Positions 13,101 to 28,100 of a stretch of 64,000 nt of DNA are shown here, in pieces. The notes beneath the pieces were generated by a model. That model saw only the letters and a list, made by a program, of their open reading frames with translations. It was not told where the DNA came from and searched no databases. The stretch spans positions 57,979,676-58,043,675 of the forward strand of contig CM049316.1 in assembly GCA_026874595.1 (NCBI GenBank), read 5' to 3'. Numbering within the stretch: position 1 is the first letter of the stretch; each line of letters opens with the position of its first letter. The position numbers were made by a program, and so were the translations under genes. This DNA comes from Sipunculus nudus. Its lineage: Eukaryota > Annelida > Sipuncula > Golfingiida > Sipunculidae.

Positions 13101-16100
13101 GATTTTAAAGTGGCGCATTGCCATATTCCTTGTATCAGTTCATTAATTGGAGCACGTTATTTGATTACACTTATTTCAATCACAGGTATTCTGTTTTGAG
13201 ACAATGGGTTGTGTTAAGACACATGACGACGGGTCCTGTGAGCACGTAACTTTACAGCCGGATCCAGGCCGATTCTGTCCGACAGAAAAAGTAAGTGATG
13301 AGCAAAATTTGTGAAACCAAATATCAAAATTACACCTATAGTTGAAATATATGATATTTCTTTACTTTTTGCATCATGGCAGATAAAATAACTGCCCTTC
13401 AAGATAACACTGACATAGTCCATCTGTTGTCAGTTGATTTCACGGCCAACCGTTTTGCGACTGATTTACTGGACTCATAATACAAGGAAACACTGCATAT
13501 TTATTTTTCAAATGATTTTAATAAAAAATTTCAGCCCTATCCATGTGACGGAACGTGTGTAAACAGCTCAGAAGCCTGTGAGGAATACAGGAAACGTGAT
13601 ACCGGAAGTGATGGGACATCGCAGAGAACCTGTCCTTCAGATTCAGTGAGTAAAGAAAAACAATAACTTGAAAGTAAACGTTATGTACAATCAGGTTACG
13701 ACCTGGGGAAAATTGTTCGCAAGTATTTATGTGACTGTATAGGTTTCCATGCACTTTATTTTCATTCATGATTCAGTTCTGAAATAGATATAAAATCATA
13801 CTACCGGTCAGTTATTTTGTTTTTCACGTGACACTATTGTGACAATATTGATCCATATATCAAAAGGTTCATTAAAAAATTATAGGAAAGACTATACAAG
13901 ATTATTTTGTCATAGGTGTTTTGTTTTGAGACGATGAGTTGTGTGAAGATGAACGCTGATGGATCATGTGACCATGTAACATCAGGACATAATCCAGGTC
14001 CAACGTGTCCAGCGGACAAGGTAAATAAAAACACATGAACAAAAGCGGTATAGCAGGAGGGCTATTAATTAAACCTCTTCCATTTTACTGAATCTTTTCG
14101 TGCATTTAATAGGCGAACCCTTTACTTAGTCGCCAAGCTATACTCGTTAAATAAAAACTTCAACTTAACAGATGTTTTCAATAATGGGGTTTTCTGCGTA
14201 TAACCACCAGGGATATGCTAAAGGGTCCAGAATGTTATAACAAATGAGATAAAGCATTAAACCTGCAATATCTCTCTCTCATTGGTCGAAACACATTGGG
14301 GGACGAAAGAATTAGAAGTGTATTGAAAATGACGTGGTTAGTAAGATTATAATAAGAGGAGACATCCGTCCATGCTTGATCTTCCGTATAGACACGTTTT
14401 TTCTGACTTTTCAGCCCTTCTCCTGTGACGGTATCTGCGTGGACAGTCAAATTGTATGTGACGAGCACAGAAGAACAAACGGAGCCATGAATGGCCGTTG
14501 TCCAGAAGATTCAGTTAGTATCAAAACAGACCCGACATGATGTATTTCTGCTTCCCACATGACATTCAAATTTTCATGTATCATACTATAAAAAAGTTCG
14601 TTTCAGCACCCCTATCCACCTGTTTTTTTTTCGCGATTGTTTTTTTTTTCGAATCAAAGTACGCCAAAACTTTTTGATCTGAGGGCAGAAAGAGGTAAAA
14701 GCGTAATTTACTATTATGGAAATAATAGCCTACCTTATGTCATTTTCCTGTAAACAATTTAAAACCATTTTATGAGTAACTAGACTATTCTGTAGCGACA
14801 TCTTGCCAGCCACTAACCTGTGAAATGGGCATGTCAGGGAATAGTGATGACGTCATAATAGACGTGACGTACTAAAGAGGCACCAACATTCATATGACCA
14901 ATGATCAAGAGCTGCCGACCTCTGCTTACAGCGAGACTTGTATTCTTAGCACGCATGTGCTTCACTGTTACGTCACATTACTTTATATCCATATTCAAGG
15001 AGTATAAACAATGGCCAATTATTAGGGACGCCATGAACCACGGATAGATATGAGACATGTCAACCAGGCAGTAAAGTAAAAAATATTTATATCGTGAGTA
15101 GGTAAGGTACCAAAAATTACGCTTTTGTCTCTTTATGCCATTGGTGCAAATTTTGTTTGGCACGTTTGTCTTATGTAGAGTTAATCGCGGAAAATCAGGT
15201 GGGCAGGGGTTGTAGAACGGACTTTAAATTGTTGAAGCTACATTTACTGCTGAATGGTAAATCGTTTGACAACTAGGATGTTCTAACGAATCATTTAAGT
15301 TGTGCATTGCCAATATATCATTGTGTCTGTTAATTAATTCGAGTACATTATTTGATTTCACTTGTTTCTGTGACAGGTGTTCTGCTTTGAGACGATGAGT
15401 TGTGTTAAGATACTTGACGACGGGTCCTGTGTGCATGTGACCTCACAGCCTGATCCAGGCCGAGTCTGTCCAACAGACAAAGTGAGTATAGAGCAACATT
15501 TTCAAAGACTTTAGGCACGTTTATTGATTTCCAGCCAGCTTTTCCATTTATCAGTTCGTCAAGGCAGATACTGTACATTGCTTTCTAGATTACACTGACG
15601 CATTATATAGAGCATGACGTAAGAAGGTTTATAACAAGGCCAGCGAGTATGTCCATAAAAAAACCCGGTAACCGGGCTTTTTATCGGGATTGTTGGAATA
15701 TATTATATGAGATATAACATGTTGGCTCACTTTCTTTTTTTCTAACATTTGAAATAAAATATAAATTTTCCCTGGGATACTAAAAAAGATATGTACAGAT
15801 ATTTTTACAGTAATTTTGTGGCGCTGTGCTCGTGGCAAAGAATTCATATATCTTTGTTTTTTTTATGACCTGGCCAGTGATGATGTTTACATTAACAAAC
15901 CAAAATGGGACGCGGGGGCATTAAGATTTTCGAAGGTCTTTGACTGGGTACATATATCATTTTTGTTATACTTACTATGACTAGATTGATGTAAGGAGGA
16001 TATAAAAGATGATTAAAATGTATGTATTAAGGCTAGGAAGCTGTTCCTATGTAAGAAATGGGAATATGCATATCCCGTTATAGTACCAGAAGCAGATCCT

Positions 16101-19100
16101 AAGGCTCCCCCCCCCCCCCCCTTCTTTCAGCCGTCGCAAACTTTTTAATGGATTTCAGTCCATTACTAAAGTTAAGTAAATAGAGCAAATATAGAGTATG
16201 CATCGACAACATTCATGCCAAATATAAACAACAGAAGGTTATTTGTCCGTGAAACATATTTTATATATTAATATGTGGATCTTTCTTGCGTTGTAATATC
16301 TGTGACGCTTGAGTGTGAATATAAACAGGAACTTATGCAACTGCTTCCTTGGAGAGTTTACGTGGTACAACTGTTTCCGAAATGTTGAAGTTGAAATGCA
16401 AGGTGGTAGCGCAGCGACACGTGTTGTGGTTCTTTCAACATCATGCAAAAGCATTACCTGGATGAATTGGGGGATTAACCATTATTGCATGCTGACATAA
16501 GAAATGAGTGCGAAGGGATTCAGAGTCCTGTTGCTCACATTTACTGACCCTGCATTTGGGTCAGCGACAGGGTCAAATATCAGTTGAAACATGCTTATAT
16601 CCGTCACTGACAGCAGAGTTTTAATCATATACACAATAGGCCTAAATCCTGTGTAGAGAATAACATGCAACGCAGGCATTCCTTTACCGAAGGCAGTTCG
16701 GCTGTTCTCAGAGCATGATATCCTCAACGGAATTTAGAAACCAGGAAAAATCACTCAGAATGATGTGTACGTTACCAATTATCTTTTTTCATACCAGCGA
16801 GGTCACTGCAGGGACAATAGCCTATAAAAGAGGTATAGCAGAGTGTCATACACAACGCGGTCCCAGAGAACATTGATGACAAAGGTGGACAGGATTCCTT
16901 TCATAAGCATTAGATCGAAATATCTACATGACAAGAAAAATCTACAAGATTGCAAAGTTTATTAATATTTCAAATGAGAAAATATCAAGTTACCTTCCTT
17001 GTGTTTAACGAAGTTAGGAAAAAAATGCATTCGATCCGTAAAATATCTAGAACCAGTATAATAATATCAATATATCGATATAAAATATCTTCTTTAGTTC
17101 CTCTTCAGGAATAATCAAGTTACCTTTTGTGGAGCGTATCGAAATCAGGAAACCGGAGCATAACAGGCTAGACATATTTAAGATGAACAGCATTTCCAAT
17201 TTAATATTGTTTTCTATCTCACTGAACGTCATGCAGTTATTTAATTTTACGTGTCTTCTGCTTGTTTCAGCATTGGTGTCAGTTTGAAGGTGTATGCAAG
17301 TCCTGGAATGAATCTTGTAGCCCAACTACTTTACCATCAGGATGTCAACCAGGACAGGTACATTTTGCTCTTTTACTGATTTTATTCAATACTGATGATC
17401 GGGACTTATTTCTATCTTTCTATTAACCAATTCCTTCAAACTAGATACCTATAATTAAACAAACGATCTTTTTCTTTGAATGAGTTTTCAACTAAAACTT
17501 CAAATTCATTTTTCTTTTCCAGTATTACTGTTATATGCAGAGAAGGTGCATACCTGACGGACATCCCTGCGGAACACCAACACCTACTGGAACAGTGTGC
17601 CCTGACGGAATGGTAAGAGAATATTTTATTATAGTTTCAGGTTTACTTATGTCTTGTTCTTTCGGTATTTGAAATGTTCACCGTGAATATCTCTCGAGTA
17701 ATATAGACAGATTAATTCAGTTGGCCATGTTGATATAATCAATAATCAGCAGTTGTCTGTTGAAAGGAAAATCTTCTGTACATTAGTGTATGTTGCAGGA
17801 ATGTTGACGTTATTATTATGTGCTATCACGGATTCTGTCATTTCAGGTGTTTTGTTTTGAAAATATGACCTGTATACAGGCCTACGGCAACTGCTCTACT
17901 CATAATGCCTCTTACTGTCCGGATGGTCAGGTGAGTGATTTACATGTCGTTCTCCTAGCATTTCATATGCGGGATAAGTTATAGAACATTCCTTTGTTTA
18001 GTGAAATCAGAGACAGTATTGGAAACAAATTTTCATTCACGACTATCGAGTTATTTAGGCCGTCTCCTCTTTCCCTGGATACATATGTTGTACCCTAACT
18101 AATCAGAAGATTACAGAGTTTGTAAGGTATATACTTAAAGTTCCTGGTAAACTGAACCTAGGCATCAGAAGAAAATTAACCATCTGCTATTCTAACGGTT
18201 TATAATTTCCTATATACTTTCTCAAATAATATTTCATGAAAGGTTAACCTTAATAGAGGTATAATCCCTGGTTCATCGTTTATTTTGATAAACCCATAGA
18301 CCTTTTCGCTCCAGCAATTGATATGAATAGAACAATGGGCAGTGGTTTGAACAACTTTTCAGTAAGGCTACATAGTCCATTAAAGATTCATCTTTACCTT
18401 TCCCCTGAGAAGTGCCAATTTCCAATGTGAAATTTTAAGATTCCTTCAAGTTGGAGAAAATTAAATGCATATTTTGAACGCAGGATACATATGTATTAGG
18501 GCATGAAATATCTAGAATAAAAAGCATTCTCGACTATTTTCGTATCGGCTTCCTTTCTAATAGCGTATGTACCTGTTCTTTCAGTATTGGTGTCAGTCTG
18601 AAGGCTTGTGCAAGTGGTCATATGAATCCTGTGGCCCCACTGCATCTCCCTCAGCATGTCCACCAGGACAGGTAAATTTAATTCCTCGGTCACTTTATGT
18701 TCAGCTGACTGAAAGTCACGTCAGTTCTGGTGACCAGGGTTTGTCCTTCGTGCGTTCAGCCCTCAAGTCTTTCGTTAACAGGAAAAATCCTGTGGAATAT
18801 AATGGAAACATTGAAACTGATGTTCACAGAGGTCCTCGTGTAATCTCTATGGAGTCGAAATTAAATATCCCGGTGACTCATACTTTTGCAGCTCCAACTT
18901 CTTCAAGTCAAAATCATGATTATCTTCACACTAAACATGAAGTGTTTTAGCCTATTTCGTCTGAGTATATAATTCGCATTATCATGTTTTCTTTTAAATA
19001 ATATGCGTGACAGGATCAAATCTGTTAGATATCAAAGCGTGAACCTATTTGAAATGAGGACATATCAAGTTACCTTTTCTTGAGCTAATCGACATCAGGA

Positions 19101-22100
19101 ACCCAGAGCGTTAGAGGCTAGACGTATTTTGAATGAACAGTATTGCCAATTGTCATTTCAGGTGTTTCCCTTGTCATCTATCACATTGAACGTCATGCTG
19201 TTATTTAATTTTACGTGTCTTTTGCTTGTTTCAGCAATGGTGTCAGTTTGAAGGTGTATGCAAGTCCTGGAATGAATCTTGTGGCCCCACTACTGCACCA
19301 TCAGGATGTCAACCAGGACAGGTACATTTCGCTCTTTTTACTGATTTTATTCGTCACTGATGATCGGGACTTATTTCTATCTTTCTATTAACCAATTCCT
19401 TCATACTAGATACCTATAATTAAACAAACACCTATTTCTTTGAACGAGTTTTCCACTAAAACTACACATTCATATTTCTTTTCCAGCATTACTGTTATAT
19501 GCAGAGAAGGTGCATACCTGACGGAGATCCCTGCGGAACACCAACACCTACTGGAACCGTGTGCCCTGACGGAATGGTAAGAGAATATTTTTTTAATAGT
19601 TTCATGTTTACTTATGGCTTGTCCTTACGATCTTTAAATTGTTCACTGGGAATATCTTTCAAGTACTGTAGACGGACGCATAAATCAGTAAGCAGCAGTT
19701 CTCTCCTGAAAGCAGAATACTCTTTACATTTGATTATCTTGCAGCAATGTTGTCATTATTATTATGTGCTATCACGGACTCTGTCATTTCAGGTGTTTTG
19801 TTTTGATAATATGACCTGTATACAGGCCAGCGTCAACTGCTCTACTCACAATGCCTCTTCCTGTGGGACTGGTCAGGTAAGTGCTTTATAAGCCGTTCTG
19901 ATAGCGTCTCAAATTCATGATAAGTTAAAGAATACTTTTACTTTGTTAATTGAAAATCAGAGGCAGTATTGGAAACAAATTTATCGAGTTATTTAGGCCG
20001 TCTCCTCTTTCCCTTGATACATATGTTGTACCCTAACTAATCAGAAGATCACAGAGTTTGTAAGGTATATACTTAAATTTCCTGGTAAACTGAACCTAGG
20101 CATCAGAAGAAAATTAACCATCTGCTATTCTAACGGTTTATAATTTCCTTTATACTTTCTCAAATAATATTTCATGAAAGGTTTACCTTAATACAGGTAT
20201 AATTCCTGGTTCATCGTTCATTTTGATAAACTCGCAGACCTTTTCGCTCCAACAATTGATATGAAAAGAACAATGGGGCAGTGGTTTGAACAACTTTTAC
20301 AGTAAGGCTACATAGTCCATTTAAGATTCATCTTTACCTTTCCCCTGAGAAGTGACAATTTCCAATGTGAAATTTTAAGATTCCTTCAAGTTGGAGAAAA
20401 TTAAATGCATATATTGAACGCAGGACACATATGCTTTAAGGCATGAAATATCTAAAATAAAAAGCATTCTCGACTATTTTCGTATCGGCTTCCTTTCTAA
20501 TAGCGTATGTACCTGTTCTTTCAGTATTGGTGTCAGTCTGAAGGCTTGTGCAAGTGGTCATATGAATCCTGTGGCCCCACTGCATCTCCCTCAGCATGTC
20601 CACCAGGACAGGTAAATTTAATTCCTCGGTCACTAATGTTCAGCTGACTGAAAGTCACGTCAGCTCTTGTGACCGGGGTTTGTCCTTCGTTCTTTCAGCC
20701 CTTAAGACTTTCGTTAACAGGATAAATCCTGTGGAATATAATGGAAACATTGAAACTTATGTTCAGAGAGGTCCTCGTGTAATCTCCATAGAGTCGAAAT
20801 TAAATATCCCTGTGACTCATACTTTTGCAGCTCCAACTTCTTCAAGTCAAAATCATGATTATCTTCACACTAAACATGAAGTGTTTTAGCCTATTTCGTC
20901 TGAATATATAATTCGCATTATCATGTTTTTTTTAATAATATGCGTGACAGGATCAAATCTGGTAGATATCAAAGCGTGAACCTATTTGAAATGAGGACAT
21001 ATCAAGTTACCTTTTCTTGAGCTTATCGACATCAGGAGCCCAGAGCGTTAAAGGCTAGACGTATTTAGAATGAACAGTATTGCCAATTTAGTATTGTTTT
21101 CCGTGTCATCTCACATTGCACGTCATGCTGTTATTTAACTTTACGTGTCTTCTGCTTGTTTCAGCAATGGTGTCAGATTGAAGGTGTATGCAAGTCCTGG
21201 AATGAATCTTGTGGCCCCACTACTGCACCATCAGGATGTCATCCAGGACAGGTACATTTCGCTCTTTTTACTGATTATATTCGTCACTGATGATCGGGAC
21301 TTATTTCTATCCTTCTATTAACCAATTCCTTCATACTAGAAACTTATAATTAAACAAACACCTATTTCTTTGAAGGAGTTTTCCATTAAAACTACACATT
21401 CATATTTATTTTCCAGTATTACTGTTATATGCAAAGAAGGTGCATACCTGACGGAGATCCCTGCGGAACACCAACACCTACTGGAACCGTGTGCCCTGAC
21501 GGAATGGTAAGAGAATATTTTTTTTATAGTTTCATGTTTACTTATGGCTTGTCCTTACGATCTTTAAATTGTTCACTGGGAATATCTTTCAAGTAATGTA
21601 GACGGACGCATAAATCAGTAAGCAGCAGTTCTCTCCTGAAAGCAGAATACTCTGTACATTTGATTATCTTGTAGCAATGTTGTCATTATTATTATGTGCT
21701 ATCACGGACTCTGTCATTTCAGGTGTTTTGTTTTGATAATAGGACCTGTATACAGGCCAGCGTCAACTGCTCTACTCACAATGCCTCTTCCTGTGGGACT
21801 GGTCAGGTAAGTGCTTTATAAGCCGTTCTGATAGCGTCTCAAATTCATGATAAGTTAAAGAATACTTTTACTTTGTTAATTGAAAATCAGAGACAGTATT
21901 GGAAACAAATTTATCGAGTTATTTAGGCCGTCTCCTCTTTCCCTTGATACATATGTTGTACCCTTACTAATCAGAAGATCACAGAGTTTGTAAGGTATAT
22001 ACTTAAAGTTCCTGGTAAACTGAACCTAGGCATTAGAAGAAAATTAACCATCTGCTATTCTAACGGTTTATAATTTCCTTTATACTTTCTCAAATAATAT

Positions 22101-25100
22101 TTCATGAAAGGTTTACCTTAATAGAGGTATAATCCCTGGTTCATCGTTCATTTTGCTAAACTCGCAGACATTTTTGCCTCAGCAATTGATATGAAAAGAA
22201 CAATGGGGCAGTGGTTTGAACAACTTTTACAGTAAGGCTACATAGTCCATTAATGATTCATCTTTACCTTTCCCCTGAGAAGTGCCAATTTCCAATGTGA
22301 AACTTTAAGATTCCTTCAAGTTGGAGAAAATAAAATGCATATATTGAACGCAGGACACATATGTTTTAGGGCATGAAATATCTAGAATAAAAAGCATTCT
22401 CGTCTATTTTCGTATCGGCTTCCTTTCTAATAGAGTATGTACCTGTTCTTTCAGTATTGGTGTCAGTCTGAAGGCTTGTGCAAGTGGTCATATGAATCCT
22501 GTGGCCCCACTGCATCTCCCTCAGCATGTCCACCAGGACAGGTAAATTTAATTCCTCGGTCACTAATGTTCAGCTGACTGAAAGTCACGTCAGCTCTTGT
22601 GACCGGGGTTTGTCCTTCGTTCGTTCAGCCCTTAAAACTTTCGTTAACAGGATAAATCCTGTGGAATATAATGGAAACATTGAAACTTATGTTCAGAGAG
22701 GTCCTCGTGTAATCTCCATAGAGTCGAAATTAAATATCCCTGTGACTCATTCTTTTGCAGCTCCAACTTCTTCAAGTCAAAATCATGATTATCTTCACAC
22801 TAAACATGAAGTGTTTTAGCCTATTTCGTCTGAATATATAATTCGCATTATCAAGTTTTTTTTTAAATAATATGCGTAACAGGATCAAATCTGGTAGACA
22901 TCAAAGCGTGAACCTATTTGAAATGAGGACATATCAAGTTACCTTTTCTTGGGCTTATCGACATCAGGAGCCCAGAGCGTTAAAGGCTAGACGTATTTAG
23001 AATGAACAGTATTGCCAATTGTCATTTCAGGTGTTTTCCGTGTCATCTCACATTGAACGTCATGCTGTTATTTAACTTTACGTGTCTTCTGCTTGTTTCA
23101 GCAATGGTGTCAGTTTGAAGGTGTATGCAAGTCCTGGAATGAATCTTGTGGCCCCACTACTGCACCATCAGGATGTCAACCAGGACAGGTACATTTCGCT
23201 CTTTTTACTGATTATATTCGTCACTGATGATCGGGACTTATTTCTATCCTTCTATTAACCAATTCCTTCATACTAGAAACTTATAATTAAACAAACACCT
23301 ATTTCTTTGAAGGAGTTTTCCACTAAAACTACACATTCATATTTCTTTTCCAGTATTACTGTTATATGCAGAGAAGGTGCATACCTGACGGAGATCCCTG
23401 CGGAACACCAACACCTACTGGAACCGTGTGCCCTGACGGAATGGTAAGAGAATATTTTTTTTTATAGTTTCATGTTTACTTATGGCTTGTCCTTACGATC
23501 TTTAAATTGTTCACTGGGAATATCTTTCAAGTAATGTAGACGGACGCATAAATCAGTAAGCAGCAGTTCTCTCCTGAAAGCAGAATACTCTTTAAATTGG
23601 ATTATCTTGTAGCAATGTTGTCATTATTATTATGTGCTATCACGGACTCTGTCATTTCAGGTGTTTTGTTTTGATAAAATGACCTGTATACAGGCCAGCG
23701 TCAACTGCTCTACTCACAATGCCTCTTCCTGTGGGACTGGTCAGGTAAGTGCTTTATAAGCCGTTCTGATAGCGTCTCAAATTCATGATAAGTTTATTCA
23801 TGATAAGAATATTTTTACTTTGTTAATTGAAAATCAGAGACAGTATTGGAAACAAATTTATCGAGTTATTTAGGCCGTCTCCTCTTTCCCTTGATACATA
23901 TGTTGTACCCTTACTAATCAGAAGATCACAGAGTTTGTAAGGCATATACTTAAAGTTCCTGGTAAACTGAACCTAGGCATCAGAAGAAAATTAACCATCT
24001 GCTATTCTAACGGTTTATAATTTCCTTTATACTTTCTCAAATAATATATATATGAAAGGTTTACCTTAATAGAGGTATAATCCCTGGTTCATCGTTCATT
24101 TTGCTAAACTCGCAGACATTTTTGCCTCAGCAATTGATATGAAAATAACAATGGGGCAGTGGTTTGAACAACTTTTAAAGTAAGGCTACATAGTCCATTA
24201 AAGATTCATCCTTACCTTTCCCCTGAGAAGTTCCAATTTCCAATGTGAAATTTTAAGATTCCTTCAAGTTGGAGAAAATTAAATGCATATTTTGAACGCA
24301 GGATACATATGTTTTAGGGCATGAAATATCTAGAATAAAAAGCATTCTCGACTATTTTCGTATCGGCTTCCTTTCTAATAGCGTATGTACCTGTTCTTTC
24401 AGTATTGGTGTCAGTCTGAAGGCTTGTGCAAGTGGTCATATGAATCCTGTGGCCCCACTGCATCTCCCTCAGCATGTCCACCAGGACAGGTAAATTTAAT
24501 TCCTCGGTCACTAATGTTCAGCTGACTGAAAGTCACGTCAGTTCTGGTGACCAGGGTTTGTCCTTCGTGCGTTCAGCCCTCAAGTCTTTCGTTAACAGGA
24601 AAAATCCTGTGGAATATAATGGAAACATTGAAACTGATGTTCAGAGAGGTCCTCGTGTAATCTCTATGGAGTCGAAATTAAATATCCCGGTGACTCATAC
24701 TTTTGCAGCTCCAACTTCTTCAAGTCAAAATCATGATTATCTTCACACTAAACATGAAGTGTTTTAGCCTATTTCGTCTGATTATATAATTCGCATTATC
24801 ATGTTTTCTTTTAAATAATATGCGTGACAGGATCAAATCTGTTAGATATCAAAGCGTGAACCTATTTGAAATGAGGACATATCAAGTTACCTTTTCTTGA
24901 GCTAATCGACATCAGGAACCCAGAGCGTTAGAGGCTAGACGTATTTTGAATGAACAGTATTGCCAATTGTCATTTCAGGTGTTTCCCGTGTCATCTATCA
25001 CATTGAACGTCATGCTGTTATTTAATTTTACGTGTCTTCTGCTTGTTTCAGCAATGGTGTCAGTTTGAAGGTGTATGCAAGTCCTGGAATGAATCTTGTG

Positions 25101-28100
25101 GCCCCACTACTGCACCATCAGGATGTCAAGCAGGACAGGTACATTTCGCTCTTTTTACTGATTTTATTCGTCACTGATGATCGGGACTTATTTCTATCTT
25201 TCTATTAACCAATTCCTTCATACTAGATACCTATAATTAAACAAACACCTATTTCTTTGAACGAGTTTTCCACTTAAACTACACATTCATATTTCTTTTC
25301 CAGCATTACTGTTATATGCAGAGAAGGTGCATACCTGACGGAGATCCCTGCGGAACACCAACACCTACTGGAACCGTGTGCCCTGACGGAATGGTAAGAT
25401 AATATTTTTTTTATAGTTTCATGTTTACTTATGGCTTGTCCTTACGATCTTTAAATTGTTCACTGGGAATATCTTTCAAGTACTGTAGACGGACGCATAA
25501 ATCAGTAAGCAGCAGTTCTCTCCTGAAAGCAGAATACTCTTTACATTTGATTATCTTGCAGCAATGTTGTCATTATTATTATGTGCTATCACGGACTCTG
25601 TCATTTCAGGTGTTTTGTTTTGATAATATGACCTGTATACAGGCCAGCGTCAACTGCTCTACTCACAATGCCTCTTCCTGTGGGACTGGTCAGGTAAGTG
25701 CTTTATAAGCCGTTCTGATAGCGTCTCAAATTCAAGATAAGTTAAAGAATACTTTTACTTTGTTAATTGAAAATCAGAGGCAGTATTGGAAACAAATTTA
25801 TCGAGTTATTCAGGCCGTCTCCTCTTTCTCTTGATACATATGAGTGATTTACATGTCGTTCTCCTAGCATTTCATATGCGGGATAAGTTATAGAACATTC
25901 CTTTGTTTAGTGAAATCAGAGACAGTATTGGAAACAAATTTTCATTCACGACTATCGAGTTATTTAGGCCGTCTCCTCTTTCCCTGGATACATGTTGTAC
26001 CCTAACTAATCAGAAGATCACAGAGTTTGTAAGGTATATACTTAAAGTTCCTGGTAAACTGAACCTAGGCATCAGAAGAAAATTAACCATCTGCTATTCT
26101 AACGGTTTATAATTTCCTTTATACTTTCTCAAATAATATTTCATGAAAGGTTTACCTTAATAGAGGTATAATTCCTGGTTCATCGTTCATTTTGATAAAC
26201 TCGCAGACCTTTTCGCTCCAGCAATTGATATGAAAAGAACAATGGGGCAGTGGTTTGAAAAACTTTTACAGTTAGGCTACATAGTCCATTAAAGATTCAT
26301 CTTTACCTTTCCCCTGAGAAGTGCCAATTTCCAATGTGAAACTTTAAGATTCCTTCAAGTTGGAGAAAATAAAATGCATATATTGAACGCAGGACACATA
26401 TGTTTTAGGGCATGAAATATCTAAAATAAAAAGCATTCTCGTCTATTTTCGTATCGGCTTCCTTTCTAATAGAGTTTGTACCTGTTCTTTCAGTATTGGT
26501 GTCAGTCTGAAGGCTTGTGCAAGTGGTCATATGAATCCTGTGGCCCCACTGCATCTCCCTCAGCATGTCCACCAGGACAGGTAAATTTAATTCCTCGGTC
26601 ACTAATGTTCAGCTGACTGAAAGTCACGTCAGCTCTTGTGACCGGGGTTTGTCCTTCGTTCGTTCAGCCCTTAAGACTTTCGTTAACAGGATAAATCCTG
26701 TGGAATATAATGGAAACATTGAAACTTATGTTCAGAGAGGTCCTCGTGTAATCTCCATAGAGTCGAAATTAAATATCCCGGTGACTCATACTTTTGCAGC
26801 TCCAACTTCTTCAAGTCAAAATCATGATTATCTTCACACTAAACATGAAGTGTTTTAGCCTATTTCGTCTGAATATATAATTCGCATTATCTTTTTTTTA
26901 AATAATATGCGTTACAGGATCAAATCTGGTAGATATCATAGCGTGAACCTATTTGAAATGAGGACATATCAAGTTACATTTTCTTGAGCTTATCGACATC
27001 AGGAGCCCAGAGCGTTAAAGGCTAGACGTATTTAGAATGAACAGTATTGCCAATTGTCATTTCAGGTGTTTTCCGTGTCATCTCACATTGAACGTCATGC
27101 TGTTATTTAACTTTACGTGTCTTCTGCTTGTTTCAGCAATGGTGTCAGTTTGAAGGTGTATGCAAGTCCTGGAAGGAATCTTGTGGCCCCACTACTGCAG
27201 CATCAGGATGTCAACCAGGACAGGTACAATTCGCTCTTTTTAATGATTTTATTCGTCACTGATGATCGGGACTTATTTCTATCTTTCTATTAACCAATTC
27301 CTTCATACTAGATGCCTATAATTAAAGAAACACCTATTTCTTTAAACGAGTTTTCCACTAAAACTACACATTCATATTTCTTTTTCAGCATTACTGTTAT
27401 ATGCAGAGAAGGTGCATACCTGACGGAGATCCCTGCGGAACACCAACACCTAATGGAACCGTGTGGCCTGACGGAATGGTAAGAGAATATATTTTTATAG
27501 TTTCATGTTTACTTATGGCTTGTCCTTACGATCTTTAAATTGTTCACTGGGAATATCTTTCAAGTAATGTAGACGGACGCATAAATCAGTAAGCAGCAGT
27601 TCTCTCCTGAAAGCAGAATACTCTTTACATTTGATTATCTTGCAGCAATGTTGTCATTATTATTATGTGCTAACACAGACTCTGTCATTTCAGGTGTTTT
27701 GTTTTGATAAGTTGACCTCTATACAGGCCAGCGTCAACTGCTCTACTCACAATGCCTCTTCCTGTGGGACTGGTCAGGTAAGTGCTTTATAAGCCGTTCT
27801 GATAGCGTCTCAAATTCATGATAAGTTAAAGAATACTTTTACTTTGTTAATTGAAAATCAGAGGCAGTATTGGAAACAAATTTATCGAGTTATTTAGGCC
27901 GTCTCCTCTTTCCCTTGATACATATGTTGTACCCTAACTAATCAGAAGATCACAGAGTTTGTAAGGTATATACTTAAAGTTCCTGGTAAACTGAACCTAG
28001 GCATCAGAAGAAAATTAACCATCTGCTATTCTAACGGTTTATAATTTCCTTTATACTTTCTCAAATAATATTTCATGAAAGGTTTACCTTAATAGAGGTA

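Noticed and set aside
20436-20633. A 65-codon minus-strand ORF over every A exon
   Set aside because: It is antisense to exon A and its flanks. Conservation follows from the duplicated exon.
20596-20889. A 97-codon + strand ORF after each A exon, open in most units
   Set aside because: It begins out of frame inside exon A and runs through the intron. Differences between copies include many replacements, and units 11 and 12 have indels that break it, so its openness reflects recent duplication, not coding constraint.
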